A stretch of DNA of 64,000 nucleotides from Sedimentimonas flavescens (GCF_019264375.1 NZ_JAHVAI010000002.1:124001-188000), one strand, 5' to 3'. Shown: positions 49,678-60,106, counted from the first letter of the stretch. Numbers and translations are program-made. The notes: generated by a model not told the origin, from the sequence alone.

Positions 49678-51045
49678 ATGGCAACCGAAATTCTGATGCC
49701 CGCGCTCTCCCCCACGATGGAGGAAGGGACGCTTGCGAAATGGCTGGTCAAGGAAGGCGACGAGGTCAAATCCGGCCAGATCATCGCCGAGATCGAGACC
49801 GACAAGGCGACGATGGAGTTCGAAGCCGTCGATGAAGGTATCGTCGGCAAGATCCTTGTGGCCGAAGGCACGGCCGGCGTGAAGGTCAATACGCCGATCG
49901 CCATCCTGGTCGAAGAAGGCGAAAGCGCCGATGCGGCCCCTGCCGCAGCCGCGGCCCCCGTCGCCGCGCCTGTCGCGGATGCGGCCGCTCCGGTTGCTGC
50001 CGTGGCGGCAGCCCCGGTCGAGGTCGTCTCGAAAGCCTCGCCGGACTGGCCGGAAGGCACGCCGATGAAGACGATGACCGTGCGCGAAGCGCTGCGCGAG
50101 GCCATGGCCGAGGAAATGCGCGCCGATCCGACGGTTTACCTGATGGGTGAAGAAGTCGGAGAATACCAGGGCGCCTATAAGATCAGCCAGGGTCTGCTGG
50201 ACGAGTTCGGCGCCAAGCGCGTGATCGACACGCCGATCACCGAATACGGCTTTACCGGTATCGCGGTCGGCTCGGCCTTCGGTGGCCTGCGCCCGATCGT
50301 CGAGTTCATGACGTTCAACTTCGCCCTGCAAGCCGTTGATCACATTATCAACTCGGCCGCCAAGACGCTGTATATGTCGGGCGGGCAGATGGGCTGTCCG
50401 ATCGTGTTCCGTGGCGCTAACGGCGCGGCGGCTCGGGTCGGCGCGCAGCACTCGCAGGACTTCGCGGCGTGGTATGCGCAGATCCCCGGCCTCAAGGTGG
50501 TGATGCCCTATTCGGCATCGGACGCGAAGGGTCTGCTCAAGCAGGCGATCCGCGACCCGAACCCGGTCATCTTCCTCGAAAACGAGATCCTCTACGGCCG
50601 GTCGTTCGAGGTTCCGGTGCTGGACGACTTCACCATTCCGTTCGGCAAGGCCCGCATCTGGCGCGAAGGCACCGATGTGACGCTGGTTTCGTTCGGGATC
50701 GGTATGGCTCATACGCTCGAAGCGGCGGACAAGCTGGCGGAGATGGGCATCTCGGCAGAGGTGATCGACCTGCGCACGCTGCGCCCGATCGACTATGACA
50801 CCGTGCTTGCCTCGGTCATGAAGACCAACCGCTGCGTGACCGTCGAAGAGGGCTGGCCGGTCGCCTCGATTGGCAACCACCTGAGCGCCACGATCATGGA
50901 GCGCGCGTTCGATTTCCTCGACGCTCCGGTCATCAACTGCACGGGCAAGGACGTTCCGATGCCCTATGCTGCCAACCTTGAAAAACTGGCCCTGATCACG
51001 CCCGACGAAATCGTCGCCGCCGTGAAACAGGTCACCTATCGCTGA
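49678..51045 (+). CDS. pdhB: Pyruvate dehydrogenase E1 component, beta subunit with N-terminal lipoyl domain
   Basis: 455 residues. Residues 1-80 are a lipoyl domain with target Lys43 in [10 protein letters not shown]. An Ala/Pro linker (about 83-115) leads to the E1-beta domain ([19 protein letters not shown], then the C-terminal transketolase region with [16 protein letters not shown]). The extra lipoyl domain on E1-beta is typical of alphaproteobacteria. It begins 12 bases after pdhA. Confidence 0.97.
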   Translation: MATEILMPALSPTMEEGTLAKWLVKEGDEVKSGQIIAEIETDKATMEFEAVDEGIVGKILVAEGTAGVKVNTPIAILVEEGESADAAPAAAAAPVAAPVADAAAPVAAVAAAPVEVVSKASPDWPEGTPMKTMTVREALREAMAEEMRADPTVYLMGEEVGEYQGAYKISQGLLDEFGAKRVIDTPITEYGFTGIAVGSAFGGLRPIVEFMTFNFALQAVDHIINSAAKTLYMSGGQMGCPIVFRGANGAAARVGAQHSQDFAAWYAQIPGLKVVMPYSASDAKGLLKQAIRDPNPVIFLENEILYGRSFEVPVLDDFTIPFGKARIWREGTDVTLVSFGIGMAHTLEAADKLAEMGISAEVIDLRTLRPIDYDTVLASVMKTNRCVTVEEGWPVASIGNHLSATIMERAFDFLDAPVINCTGKDVPMPYAANLEKLALITPDEIVAAVKQVTYR

Positions 51046-51057
51046 GGGGGAAGAACA

Positions 51058-52362
51058 ATGGCAACCGAAATCCTGATGCCCGCACTGTCCCCGACGATGG
51101 AGGAAGGGACGCTCGCGAAATGGCTGGTGAAAGAGGGTGATACCGTCTCGGCCGGCGACATCATGGCCGAGATCGAAACTGACAAGGCCACGATGGAATT
51201 CGAGGCCGTGGACGAAGGTATCGTCGGCAAGATCCTGATCGCTGCGGGCACCGCCGGCGTGAAGGTGAACACGCCCATCGCTATTCTCGTCGAGGAAGGC
51301 GAAGATGCCAGCGCCGCCGCCCCGGCGGCTGCGGCCCCCGCGCCGGAAGCAGCTGCGGCTCCGGCCGCCGCCACGGCTCCTGCGGCGGTCGCAGCGGCGC
51401 CGGCCCCTGCCCCGGCAGCACCGAAGGCCGACGGCCAGCGCGTGTTCGCCTCGCCCCTTGCCCGTCGCATCGCCGCGGAGAAGGGCCTTGATCTGGCGAC
51501 CGTCAAAGGCACTGGCCCGCACGGCCGGATCGTCAAGGCGGATGTGGAGGGTGCGAGTGTCGCGCCGAAGGCCGCTGCAGCCCCGGCTGCACCTGCCCCC
51601 GCCGCTGCCGCTGCTGCTCCGGCTGCGCCCGCAGTGTCGGCCTCGGCCATCACCAAACTTTATGACGGTCGCAGCTACACGGAAGTGTCGCTCGACGGGA
51701 TGCGCAAGACCATCGCGGCGCGCCTGACCGAGGCCAAGCAGACCATTCCGCACTTCTATCTGCGTCGCGAAGTTCGACTGGATGCGCTGATGGCGTTCCG
51801 TGGCGATCTGAACCGTAAGCTGGAAAGCCGTGGCGTGAAGCTGTCGGTCAACGACTTCATCATCAAGGCCTGCGCGCTTGCGCTTCAGGCCGTGCCGGAC
51901 GCGAATGCTGTCTGGGCGGGTGATCGTGTGCTGAAGATGAAAGCTTCGGATGTGGCCGTAGCCGTTGCGATCGAAGGCGGGCTGTTCACGCCGGTTCTTC
52001 AGGATGCAGAAGGCAAGTCGCTCTCCAAGCTTTCTTCCGAGATGAAGGATCTTGCCAAGCGCGCCCGTGACCGCAAGCTCGCTCCGCATGAGTATCAGGG
52101 CGGCAGCTTTGCGATCTCGAACCTGGGGATGTTCGGCATCGAAAACTTCGACGCCGTGATCAATCCTCCGCATGGCGCGATCCTTGCAGTCGGGACCGGT
52201 GTAAAGAAGCCGATCGTCAACGGTGCGGGCGAGATCGAAGTCGCGACAATGATGTCGATGACGCTGTCTGTCGACCACCGCGTGATCGACGGTGCTCTTG
52301 GTGCGCAACTGCTGTCGGCGATTGTCGAGAACCTCGAGAACCCCGTTGCGATGCTCGCCTGA
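51058..52362 (+). CDS. pdhC: Pyruvate dehydrogenase E2, dihydrolipoamide acetyltransferase
   Basis: 434 residues: lipoyl domain (1-80, Lys43), Ala/Pro-rich linker, E3/E1-binding domain ([21 protein letters not shown], about 128-165), second linker, and the catalytic domain ending [16 protein letters not shown] with the active-site His. The lipoyl domain is nearly identical to that of pdhB. No E3 (lpd) gene follows in the window. Confidence 0.97.
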   Translation: MATEILMPALSPTMEEGTLAKWLVKEGDTVSAGDIMAEIETDKATMEFEAVDEGIVGKILIAAGTAGVKVNTPIAILVEEGEDASAAAPAAAAPAPEAAAAPAAATAPAAVAAAPAPAPAAPKADGQRVFASPLARRIAAEKGLDLATVKGTGPHGRIVKADVEGASVAPKAAAAPAAPAPAAAAAAPAAPAVSASAITKLYDGRSYTEVSLDGMRKTIAARLTEAKQTIPHFYLRREVRLDALMAFRGDLNRKLESRGVKLSVNDFIIKACALALQAVPDANAVWAGDRVLKMKASDVAVAVAIEGGLFTPVLQDAEGKSLSKLSSEMKDLAKRARDRKLAPHEYQGGSFAISNLGMFGIENFDAVINPPHGAILAVGTGVKKPIVNGAGEIEVATMMSMTLSVDHRVIDGALGAQLLSAIVENLENPVAMLA

Positions 52363-52374
52363 GCCAGAAAACAA

Positions 52375-52403
52375 AAAAGGCCGGAGCGATGCCCCGGCCT
52401 TTT
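52375..52403. terminator. Bidirectional terminator between pdhC and cysE
   Basis: AAAAGGCCGG (52375-52384) pairs with CCGGCCTTTT (52394-52403). Confidence 0.88.
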
Positions 52404-52406
52404 CAA

Positions 52407-53219
52407 TTAGTCTTCGCAGTCTTTCAGACGGTGATCCATCTTGACCGATGGCTGATCGCAGCCCGCCTCGCCCACGATCCTCGCGGGCACACCGGCGACG
52501 GTTTTGCAGCAGGGCACTTCCTCCAGCACCACCGAACCTGCGGCAATGCGGCTGTTTGCCCCAACCTTGATATTCCCCAGAACCTTCGCTCCCGCACCAA
52601 TAAGGACGCCATCGCCGATCTTGGGATGACGGTCTTCCTCTTCCTTACCGGTCCCGCCAAGGGTCACCGAATGCAGCATCGACACGTTGTCGCCCACGAC
52701 CGCGGTCTCACCGATGACGATCGAGTGCGCGTGGTCGATCATCACGCCCTTCCCGATCCGGGCCGCGGGATGAATATCGACGCCAAAGATCTCGGAGGTT
52801 CGCATCTGCACGAAATAGGCCATATCGCGACGCCCCTGACGCCACAACCAATGCGCAATGCGATAGGACTGAAGCGCTTGATACCCTTTGAAAAAGAGCA
52901 TCGGCTGCAAGAAGCGATGGCAAGCGGGATCCCGGTCGAACACGGCGACAAGGTCGGCGCGGGCCGACTGGCCCAAGTCAGCATCCTCGCCATAGGCCTC
53001 ATCCGCGATCTCACGCAAGATCTGTTCGCTCATTTCGCCCGAAGCGAGCTTGAGCGAAAACCGATAGGCCAGAGCCCGCTCCATTGTCGAATGATGCAAA
53101 AGACCCGCATGGATCAGAGCTCCAAGCAGCGGCTCGTCCTGAACGGCCGCACGCGCCTCATCGCAAATACGCGACCAGACCGGATCGACCGTTGCGAATT
53201 TCGCGCGTGTTTCAGCCAT
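52407..53219 (-). CDS. cysE: Serine O-acetyltransferase
   Basis: 270 residues. The helical N-terminal domain precedes left-handed beta-helix hexapeptide repeats (DIHPAARIGKGVMIDHAH, GDGVLIGAGAKVLGNIKVG, NSRIAAGSVVLEEVP), ending in the C-terminal tail that binds cysteine or CysK. The catalytic His is in MIDHAHSIVIGE. It starts cysteine synthesis from serine. It lies directly downstream of the GTA cluster on the same strand, with an inverted repeat before its start. Confidence 0.96.
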   Translation of the reverse strand: MAETRAKFATVDPVWSRICDEARAAVQDEPLLGALIHAGLLHHSTMERALAYRFSLKLASGEMSEQILREIADEAYGEDADLGQSARADLVAVFDRDPACHRFLQPMLFFKGYQALQSYRIAHWLWRQGRRDMAYFVQMRTSEIFGVDIHPAARIGKGVMIDHAHSIVIGETAVVGDNVSMLHSVTLGGTGKEEEDRHPKIGDGVLIGAGAKVLGNIKVGANSRIAAGSVVLEEVPCCKTVAGVPARIVGEAGCDQPSVKMDHRLKDCED

Positions 53220-53244
53220 TTTGAGGCTCCTTCTTCCTGTAACG

Positions 53245-53261
53245 AGCCTATCACATAGGCT
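53245..53261. promoter_or_regulatory. Inverted repeat between GTA g15 and cysE
   Basis: AGCCTAT-CAC-ATAGGCT has perfect 7-bp arms 26 bases before the cysE start. No T-run follows in either direction, so an operator is more likely than a terminator. Confidence 0.45.
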
Positions 53262-53325
53262 GATTGCGGAATAGGGGAAGTCTGAGAGAGATAAAAGCCC
53301 GCATTCGGCGCGTTAGGTCTTCTGC

Positions 53326-56300
53326 TCACCCCACAGACACCGACAACTTCGCCCAGGATCCGGCCCCGAAGACCTCGGAAATCTGGGCGACGTGTATCTC
53401 GAAATCATCTGAGATCCCATCACTTTCCCGCATCGTGTCCGAATAGGTCCACATCGGGACGGCGGTGACATCTTCTCGACGGATGGCGCCAATCACGAGC
53501 ACTCGGACACAATATTGCTCGATGCTTTCGCCAAGCGAGACATCCACCCCTTCCCAACTATCACCATCAATCCGGGTACGGCGGGTCCATTCGAACGTAA
53601 GGCCACTCGCCGTTCGATTTGACTTGAGATGCACAGGGCTGAGCGGTCTCAGACCAATACCCGGGAATGCCGAAACGACATGCTCGTAAGAGGGGTCATC
53701 ATAGGGTCTACTTGCAGGGCCAATCCGATAGTGACGCGCCAGGTTTCGGGCCGAGGCAATGGCTTCGATCTGCTTGGGTGCCTCGTCGATCAGGACGACC
53801 GTGCTGCCGACCGGCCAGACTTCCGGCATATTCGTATCCGTACCAAGCTGGCCACGCAGACGCAGACTGACTTCCCAGACATCGGACTCGACAAGCGTCG
53901 CCTGCGCGAACTGGAACAACTCCCAATTCGTGGACGAACCATCGCCAATGGCAATCAGGTTGGCTCCGTTGAAGACCCGCGCGACGTCGGCGGATTCCAA
54001 CTCACCCGAAGCAAGGGCGATGCGCAGTGGTGCTCCTCGATCCCAGACGCCGGGTTGCGCAGCCGCGAGCGGCGAAAGCGTTTCGCCAATAGCCGCGTGG
54101 CCCTCAACCAGTATGTTCAAGCCGTATCCATAGTCGTCGCTTGCGGAATAGACCGCAACCTCACCCGGCCAAGGCTCGGCAGACACAGCGAGATGCGGAG
54201 CGTAGGGGTTTTCCTGCCCGGTCAGCAAAGGCAGATCGAGGAACACTGCCGTCGCGGGAGTCAAAGCCGTGAAGGGCTTGAGCGTCGTATTCTCCTCCAC
54301 CTCATCCGACGGCAAGTAGACCGAGGCCTCGATGCGCGTTGCCTCGATCTGCAGCGCCTCTGCGCGTTCAATCCGGTCCGCGCGATAGAGGCGCGATTCA
54401 CCATCTTGGAGCAAATCGAAAACGTCTCCGGTCTTCAGGTCATTGCGCGAGGGCGCCACCGCCAGCCGCACGCCATCCCGTGCCACCCGTGCTTCGGAAA
54501 GCCACCGCTCCGACACGCCCACGGCCTGAGAACGCGACAGTGCGATCGGTAACTCCGTCACGGAGGCTGCCCCCGCGCGCTCATCGGGGAACACCGCCTC
54601 GACGGCGCGAACCTCGAAATCTCCATCCGCCTCGACATAAGTCAACCGGATGCGGCCAGCGAGTTCCGCCTCTGGCGCACGCGTGGCCTCGACGCCGCCG
54701 TGATCTGCCCCTTCAACCAGATCGTCTTCGCTCAACACCGCGCTTGCCTTGCCGTCCCGCATTACGAACGCCAGCTCGCCATCACGTTCTACCGCGTCAA
54801 AACCATAAGCCAAGCCAAGGCCCTGCAGCGCACCACGCCCGGTGACACCGCCCGAGGTCACATAACCCCGCACAACCCCGTAAAGCCCGGAGGTGTCGAT
54901 CTCCCGCACCCCGGCATCGCTACAAACCTCTGCAACGACATTCGCCAGCGGCTGCGCCGAAGAACGGCCGGAGATCCAGTGCCCCCTCGCATAGTTCTCA
55001 CCATCCGCCCAAAGCGAAAGATTGGACGGAAACTGCGGATAGGGGCGCGCATCCCAGGCCCAGACATGCGCACGCGATGTATCGACCATCGGGCCACCAA
55101 AGACCTCGGATACGGGGTTCTTGTCCGGGTTCTTCCAATAATCGAGCACCGCGCGCAGATACTGCATCTGAATGAACTCATCGCGCCCACCGTCCGAGAA
55201 ATAGGGAAGGGCACTCTCCGAGCTTTTGGGGTCCACGAACTTGTTGGGCTGGTTTGTCGCCTTGTTCACGGCCGCGCTGCCGAGTTCGGTAAACCAGATC
55301 GGTTTCGAACGTGGCACCCAATCCGTCTGCTCGGCCGCGCGAACGCCGCTAATGCGTTCGTGGTGCGGGTTTTCCCACCACGCGCGGATATCCTTGTAGC
55401 GCCAGATCCAATCCTCACCATGCGCGCCATCGCGGATCGGAGTCCGGATTTGCCGCTCGCGATCAGAGACGCTCTCGTAAAACCAATCGAACCCCTCCCC
55501 GCCTTCGATATTCGCTTGGAGATAGTCTATATTATAGATCGACCCCCAGGCCTGATCGGCATGATTGTCGCCATCGCGCCAGTCCGAGACAGGCATGTAG
55601 TTATCGATCCCGATGAAATCGATATTGTCGTCGGCCCAGAGCGGATCGAGATGGAAGTAACGCGAGCCGTCGCCAGGCTGATATCCCCAGTATTCGGACC
55701 AGTCGGCCGCGTAGCCAATCTTGCAATCCGGCCCCAATATTTTGCGCACATCGGCCGCGAGACGCCTCAGTTCTTCTACGGCGGGAAAGCTGTCGCCCGC
55801 GCCCCGGATCTGGGTCAGCGCGACCATTTCCGAGCCGATACAGAACGCATCCACACCGCCCGCCGCGGCACAAAGATGCGCGTAGTGCAGGATGAAGCGG
55901 CGCATCGACCACTCATCCGGGCCTGTGTACGAGACTTCCTGGCTTTCGATCACGAAGTGATTGATCGCCACGTTCCCGAAGAACGCGCGCACCTGCGCTT
56001 GGGCTTCCGCCGACCGATCCGCCGATCCCGGGCGGCCCGGCGCCTCAGCCAATGTCACTCGGCCACGCCAGGGCAATGCCTGTTGATCCTCCGCATCAGA
56101 CCACGGGTCCGACAAGCCGTTATCCGCCAACTGATCCATCAGGATGAACGGATAGAATGTCACCGACTTTCCGGACTCCCGCAGTGCTGTGATCGCCTCG
56201 ATCACCGAAGCATCGTTCGGAGTGCCGCCATAGACCGGCTTTCCGTCCAGTAACGGAACCCGCGCAGCCTCGTAACGCGTCACCCCCGAGACGCGCCAAG

Positions 56301-57243
56301 GCATTCCCTTCGCATCACCGACGGCCTTCTCGACCTTGGGCTGGAGCTTGCATGCGCCGCACCGCAGATCGTCGCCAAACCAGCTCACGACAAGAGAGAC
56401 CGCCGCGCATTCGGGCAGCTCTTCATCAAGCGCCTCAAGCGCCAACACGAAATCTGTCTTGCTGTCAGAAGCGTTCTGGTTCGCAACCGTGGTTCTTTTC
56501 TTCCCTTTCGAGCGGGTGATGAAATATGCGGGCTGGGTCGCCAAAGCGTATTCACCGGTGCCTGGGATCAGCGCAACAGCATTCACACTGCGCACCAGAT
56601 CGGGCAGGTCGTCAATCTGCGGCCCTTGCGCGGGACGCACAACCTCAAACGAGAACTGCGGAATGCGATTGCCATACTCTGCAAGCGCCAGATCCTCGAA
56701 CACGACATAGGCGATGCCGCGATATGCGGGGGCAACATCAGCGCCCTCCACAGCGGCGATCTTGGGATCCGGCAACTGGCTTTCCGAGCCGCTATAAACC
56801 CGCATGTTCAGCGCCGCCTTGTCGATCTCGGCACCGTCTGCCCAAACCCGACCAATGCGCAGGATCTCGCCCTCGCAGATCGCAAGAGCAACGCTGACCG
56901 AATAGCTATAGGTCGTCGTAGTAACCCGCGGGCCACCCTTCCCGCTTTTCTTGACTTTCTTGGTCTCGAAAAAGCGCGTGGCCCAGATCACCTGACCCGA
57001 GACACGCATACGTCCCCAAAGCTTGCCGACCGCTTCGCCCTCGCTTGCGCTGGTCAGCCGGAGCCGGTCAACCTTGCCCATCTCGACGGCCTGCGAACCG
57101 ACCCCGAGCAGGCGCTGGTCCACCGCCCGGCCGAGCGTTGCACCGATCGCGCGACCGATCACCGCCCCGGAAAGGCCAAGGACGGCTCCCCCAAAAGCAC
57201 CACCGATCGCAGCCCCGGCTGCGGAAAGCAAAATCGTAGCCAT
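53326..57243 (-). CDS. g15: GTA tail hub/host-interaction protein (g15, TIM-barrel-like domain)
   Basis: 1305 residues, close to the 1304 I recall for R. capsulatus GTA gp15. A glycine-zipper-like N-terminus (LLSAAGAAIGGAFGGAVLG) is followed by a tail-protein region, a TIM-barrel-like domain (about 430-740, with FCIGSEMVALTQIRG, YAADWSEYWGYQPGDG and WFTELGSAAVNK) and a phage-tail-3 type C-terminal part. It forms the distal tail that meets the recipient cell. GAGGAG precedes the ATG. The frame is intact. It is last in the GTA operon. Confidence 0.92.
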   Translation of the reverse strand: MATILLSAAGAAIGGAFGGAVLGLSGAVIGRAIGATLGRAVDQRLLGVGSQAVEMGKVDRLRLTSASEGEAVGKLWGRMRVSGQVIWATRFFETKKVKKSGKGGPRVTTTTYSYSVSVALAICEGEILRIGRVWADGAEIDKAALNMRVYSGSESQLPDPKIAAVEGADVAPAYRGIAYVVFEDLALAEYGNRIPQFSFEVVRPAQGPQIDDLPDLVRSVNAVALIPGTGEYALATQPAYFITRSKGKKRTTVANQNASDSKTDFVLALEALDEELPECAAVSLVVSWFGDDLRCGACKLQPKVEKAVGDAKGMPWRVSGVTRYEAARVPLLDGKPVYGGTPNDASVIEAITALRESGKSVTFYPFILMDQLADNGLSDPWSDAEDQQALPWRGRVTLAEAPGRPGSADRSAEAQAQVRAFFGNVAINHFVIESQEVSYTGPDEWSMRRFILHYAHLCAAAGGVDAFCIGSEMVALTQIRGAGDSFPAVEELRRLAADVRKILGPDCKIGYAADWSEYWGYQPGDGSRYFHLDPLWADDNIDFIGIDNYMPVSDWRDGDNHADQAWGSIYNIDYLQANIEGGEGFDWFYESVSDRERQIRTPIRDGAHGEDWIWRYKDIRAWWENPHHERISGVRAAEQTDWVPRSKPIWFTELGSAAVNKATNQPNKFVDPKSSESALPYFSDGGRDEFIQMQYLRAVLDYWKNPDKNPVSEVFGGPMVDTSRAHVWAWDARPYPQFPSNLSLWADGENYARGHWISGRSSAQPLANVVAEVCSDAGVREIDTSGLYGVVRGYVTSGGVTGRGALQGLGLAYGFDAVERDGELAFVMRDGKASAVLSEDDLVEGADHGGVEATRAPEAELAGRIRLTYVEADGDFEVRAVEAVFPDERAGAASVTELPIALSRSQAVGVSERWLSEARVARDGVRLAVAPSRNDLKTGDVFDLLQDGESRLYRADRIERAEALQIEATRIEASVYLPSDEVEENTTLKPFTALTPATAVFLDLPLLTGQENPYAPHLAVSAEPWPGEVAVYSASDDYGYGLNILVEGHAAIGETLSPLAAAQPGVWDRGAPLRIALASGELESADVARVFNGANLIAIGDGSSTNWELFQFAQATLVESDVWEVSLRLRGQLGTDTNMPEVWPVGSTVVLIDEAPKQIEAIASARNLARHYRIGPASRPYDDPSYEHVVSAFPGIGLRPLSPVHLKSNRTASGLTFEWTRRTRIDGDSWEGVDVSLGESIEQYCVRVLVIGAIRREDVTAVPMWTYSDTMRESDGISDDFEIHVAQISEVFGAGSWAKLSVSVG

Positions 57244-57255
57244 ATCGTCGGCTCC

Positions 57256-57702
57256 TCAAGGAAAGTCAAAATGTGCGACCACACGGCGACGCCATGGTGT
57301 CGAAAACGGGCTCTCGATGACGCCATGCCCGGTGTAGGCGTGAATGAACGCCGCGCGCTCGCCGCCAGCGCTCATTAGGCCAACGTGCTTGGCAACCGCG
57401 CCGTCGCGCATCCGAAAGACCAGCACCTGCCCCGGGACCATCGCCCCGCGCCCCTCGATCATGTGCGTTCGCGCCGATATCAGGATGCGCTCGTCGCGCG
57501 ATGGTTCGGACCAATCCGGCGTATAGGCCGGGATCGCCTCGGGTTCACATCCGTAGAGCGCGCGCCAAATCCCGCGCAGCAACCCCAGACAGTCCGTGCC
57601 CGCGCCTTTGACAGAGGCCTGATGCTGATAGGGCGTCCCGATCCATTCACGCGCGCATTGCAACGCCATGTCGCGCTTCACACCAATTCGGACCTCGGTC
57701 AT
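57256..57702 (-). CDS. g14: GTA NlpC/P60 peptidase (g14)
   Basis: 148 residues with the NlpC/P60 catalytic Cys38 in GTDCLGLLRG and His106 in AKHVGLM. It is a tail-tip cell-wall peptidase that opens recipient or host peptidoglycan during DNA entry. Its start overlaps the g13 stop by four bases; g15 begins 12 bases after its stop. Confidence 0.92.
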   Translation of the reverse strand: MTEVRIGVKRDMALQCAREWIGTPYQHQASVKGAGTDCLGLLRGIWRALYGCEPEAIPAYTPDWSEPSRDERILISARTHMIEGRGAMVPGQVLVFRMRDGAVAKHVGLMSAGGERAAFIHAYTGHGVIESPFSTPWRRRVVAHFDFP

Positions 57703-58589
57703 CTGAACAGGCTACCACCGTCGTTTGCACCGCCGCGAACAGGATAGCTCATAAGCCAATCCTCGCCCGGAATGTGCGGAAAGCCGCGAAAATTCAGGAA
57801 GTTATTGAACTTCAAGCGACAGGTCTCCGCGCGCCGGTCACAACCGGCCTCCAGGCGCACCATGTCCCCAGGGCGGATCGCGGCACAGATCCGCTGCCAA
57901 AGTTCAACGGACCGCTCTCCGCTCGCCAGTATGCGGTCGTTCTTGATCACGCCGAACAGCCCTTCGGCCTTTCCGCTCAGAACACGAAGACACCCCTTTT
58001 CGAACCAGCGCGCCTGATACCCCGATAGCTGCGAGAAACGGAACCTCGCATCGCCTTCGACAGTCTCGACGGTCAGTTCAACCGAATACCCCTCGCGGTC
58101 CAGATTAAAACGGCAGGAGCGATCTCCCAGGACCGCGGAGCAGCGCGGGTGGTAGATGCGCCCATATTCCTGCCCGAGCGCCTCAGAGAGGCCGCGCAAC
58201 TCGGCGGTGAACCCGCCCGAAGAGCGGGAAATCTCACCGATATGACCGCGGAAGATCATCTGCCGCTGGTCCGGCGCGGCCCAGTTCACAATCCAGACCC
58301 GCACCTGAGCGCGGTCGTAGCGACCGGCTAGAATGTCCTCCTCCGTGATCGCATCCGAGCTTAGCGCGCCATAGCTTTCGGAGTTATCCACCGACAGCCC
58401 CGTGCTTTGCACGACCGCCTTGGCGGTCATCCCGCTTTCAGGTTTGAACTCGATCCCATCGAAGTGCAGAGCCCGGTCGTGATCGGTAAAACCGAGCACC
58501 AGGCCATCCGTCCGCTCAACCGCCCAGGCACGGGCAACCGTCGTGCAGCCAGAGGCGAGGTGATTGTTCAACTCATTGACGTTGCTCAT
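57699..58589 (-). CDS. g13: GTA tail protein, DUF2163 (g13)
   Basis: 296 residues of the DUF2163/phage BR0599 family. The C-terminal cluster GCDRRAETCRLKFNNFLNFRGFPHIPGE has the conserved Cys pair and the YHPRCSAVLGDRSCRF segment adds another, probably a metal-binding hub site. Four-base overlaps on both sides tie it to g12 and g14. Confidence 0.9.
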   Translation of the reverse strand: MSNVNELNNHLASGCTTVARAWAVERTDGLVLGFTDHDRALHFDGIEFKPESGMTAKAVVQSTGLSVDNSESYGALSSDAITEEDILAGRYDRAQVRVWIVNWAAPDQRQMIFRGHIGEISRSSGGFTAELRGLSEALGQEYGRIYHPRCSAVLGDRSCRFNLDREGYSVELTVETVEGDARFRFSQLSGYQARWFEKGCLRVLSGKAEGLFGVIKNDRILASGERSVELWQRICAAIRPGDMVRLEAGCDRRAETCRLKFNNFLNFRGFPHIPGEDWLMSYPVRGGANDGGSLFR

Positions 58590-59221
58590 CTGAGGCGCAC
58601 CTCCACCACGGGAACCTGCGGCAAGTCACCCGCCTGGAACGACTGCACCGAAACCTGAATGCGGTCGGTGTCGAAGCGGACAGGCACGTCAAACTCAAAC
58701 CCCGCCGTGATCCGCGCGCCCTCTGCCGGCGCGTCCACGAACGTGATCCACCCATCCTCAAGGCCGACCGAGAAGTGGACCGTCTCCACCTGCTGATCAC
58801 CCTGAACGCCGACCACAACCGTGCCCTGCACGGGCTTTGCAATGGGGCGGACGTAACTCGCCTCGCCGGAAGCATAGGTCTTACAGAGTTGAAAACGGGT
58901 CGCCTGACCATCGCCAATCCCGATCAACTGATCCTCGAAGCCGGGGCTTTGCGACGCCGGGCAAGACTTGAAATCCGCCCAGTCCTTCCAGCGAAACGCA
59001 TGCATCTGCCCTTGGCGGGCCTCGAAGAACGCGATCAGCCGCTCGACATCATCAAGCGATCGCAACCCAACGCCCGCATCGTAATGCCGCCGCGAATGCG
59101 CCCAGGGCGTGTTGCGCTCTTCATAGCCGTTGGTCAGCGTGACAATCTCGGTCCGCCGCTCGGGGCCACCAACAGAGCCGAAACTCAGATTTGCCGGAAA
59201 CCGGACTTCGTGAAAAGCCAT
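58586..59221 (-). CDS. g12: GTA distal tail protein, DUF2460 (g12)
   Basis: 211 residues matching DUF2460: MAFHEVRFPANLSFGSVGGPER at the start and FRWKDWADFKSCP in the middle are the family's signatures. It is a ring-forming distal tail component. It is joined to g13 by an ATGA-type overlap. Confidence 0.9.
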   Translation of the reverse strand: MAFHEVRFPANLSFGSVGGPERRTEIVTLTNGYEERNTPWAHSRRHYDAGVGLRSLDDVERLIAFFEARQGQMHAFRWKDWADFKSCPASQSPGFEDQLIGIGDGQATRFQLCKTYASGEASYVRPIAKPVQGTVVVGVQGDQQVETVHFSVGLEDGWITFVDAPAEGARITAGFEFDVPVRFDTDRIQVSVQSFQAGDLPQVPVVEVRLR

Positions 59222-59232
59222 CGTAGTCTTCC

Positions 59233-59895
59233 TCAGCTGTTACGATGCCCGCGCGCGAGGGCGCGGTTGATCTGCGCGGCGATCTGCGCCTGACTGCGGG
59301 CAAAACCGCCGACATCGGGTGTCGAGACGTTCATCACCACGTTGATGGCGCGCCCGCCCCGGCTTGTCTGCACGCCCAGGCGACCATCGGCGCCTCGGGT
59401 CAGCGGCATGATCGCCTCGGGTCCGGCCTCGCCCATCAGACCCGTCGCGCCGCGCATCGGAAACGCGACCGGCGAACTCACCACACCGCCCTTGGCAAAG
59501 GGCATGACGCGCCCCTGGCTGAATGCCCCGCCCTGCGCAAACGGCATGAGTCCGCCGAGCGCGCTGCTCATCCCCTGCGCGACAGCGCCGCCAAGCGCGT
59601 TTTGCACCGGTCGCATCGCCAGCGAATAGACGCTGTCTGCCATGGTCTGCGCGACCGAGCGCAGCGCATCCGAAAGCTTCATCCCGTCGAAAATGAGCCC
59701 ATCGAACGCCCGACGCAGCCCGCGACCGATGCTGTTGGTCAGCGAGTTCACCTCGCGCCCGGTAAACAACATTCCCTCACGCATTCGCCCCAACTCGTCG
59801 TTGAACGCCCCGGCAATCGCCTCGGCGCCTGCAAGATTGCGCTCCAGCAGGGCGGCCTGCACGCTCAGCCCATCCAACCCATCGACTTCAACCAT
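59233..59895 (-). CDS. g11: GTA tape-measure protein (g11)
   Basis: 220 residues from MVEVDGLDGLSVQ; the Met 21 codons upstream lies inside the previous gene. An amphipathic helix (GREVNSLTNSIGRGLRRAFDG) is followed by glycine-rich repeats (FAQGGAFSQGRVMPFAKGGVV), the end pattern of short-tail tape measures. Its small size fits the short GTA tail. It overlaps the preceding small gene by eight bases. Confidence 0.85.
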   Translation of the reverse strand: MVEVDGLDGLSVQAALLERNLAGAEAIAGAFNDELGRMREGMLFTGREVNSLTNSIGRGLRRAFDGLIFDGMKLSDALRSVAQTMADSVYSLAMRPVQNALGGAVAQGMSSALGGLMPFAQGGAFSQGRVMPFAKGGVVSSPVAFPMRGATGLMGEAGPEAIMPLTRGADGRLGVQTSRGGRAINVVMNVSTPDVGGFARSQAQIAAQINRALARGHRNS

Positions 59896-60106
59896 CGCCT
59901 GTTCCTTTCCTGTCGCCCGCGGCGGCCTTGTCGGGCCACCGCGCCACCAGTTCATCAAAACGCGCGCGGGTCAGTGGCGGCGACCCAGAGGTCTCCCCGA
60001 GCATCAACGCCAATTCCGCGGGGGTCAGCGCCCAGAACTCCTGCGGTCGCAAGCCAAGCCCCCGCATGCCAACCCGCATCAGACCGGGCCAATCAAGCCC
60101 GCTCAT
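59888..60106 (-). CDS. g10.1: GTA small tail-assembly protein (g10.1)
   Basis: 72 residues. GMRGLGLRPQEFWALTPAEL followed by ALMLGETSG is the pattern of the small phage tail-assembly chaperone-like gene between g10 and g11 in RcGTA clusters. ATGA overlap with g10 and an eight-base overlap with g11 indicate tight coupling. Confidence 0.82.
   Translation of the reverse strand: MSGLDWPGLMRVGMRGLGLRPQEFWALTPAELALMLGETSGSPPLTRARFDELVARWPDKAAAGDRKGTGDG

Noticed and set aside
48748-52374. A 1208-codon open frame antisense to pdhA-pdhB-pdhC
   Set aside because: It arises from the codon bias of the pdh genes (high GC, repeated Ala/Pro linkers). Its product is a His/Arg/Gly-rich low-complexity string with no domain, and the sense genes are certain.
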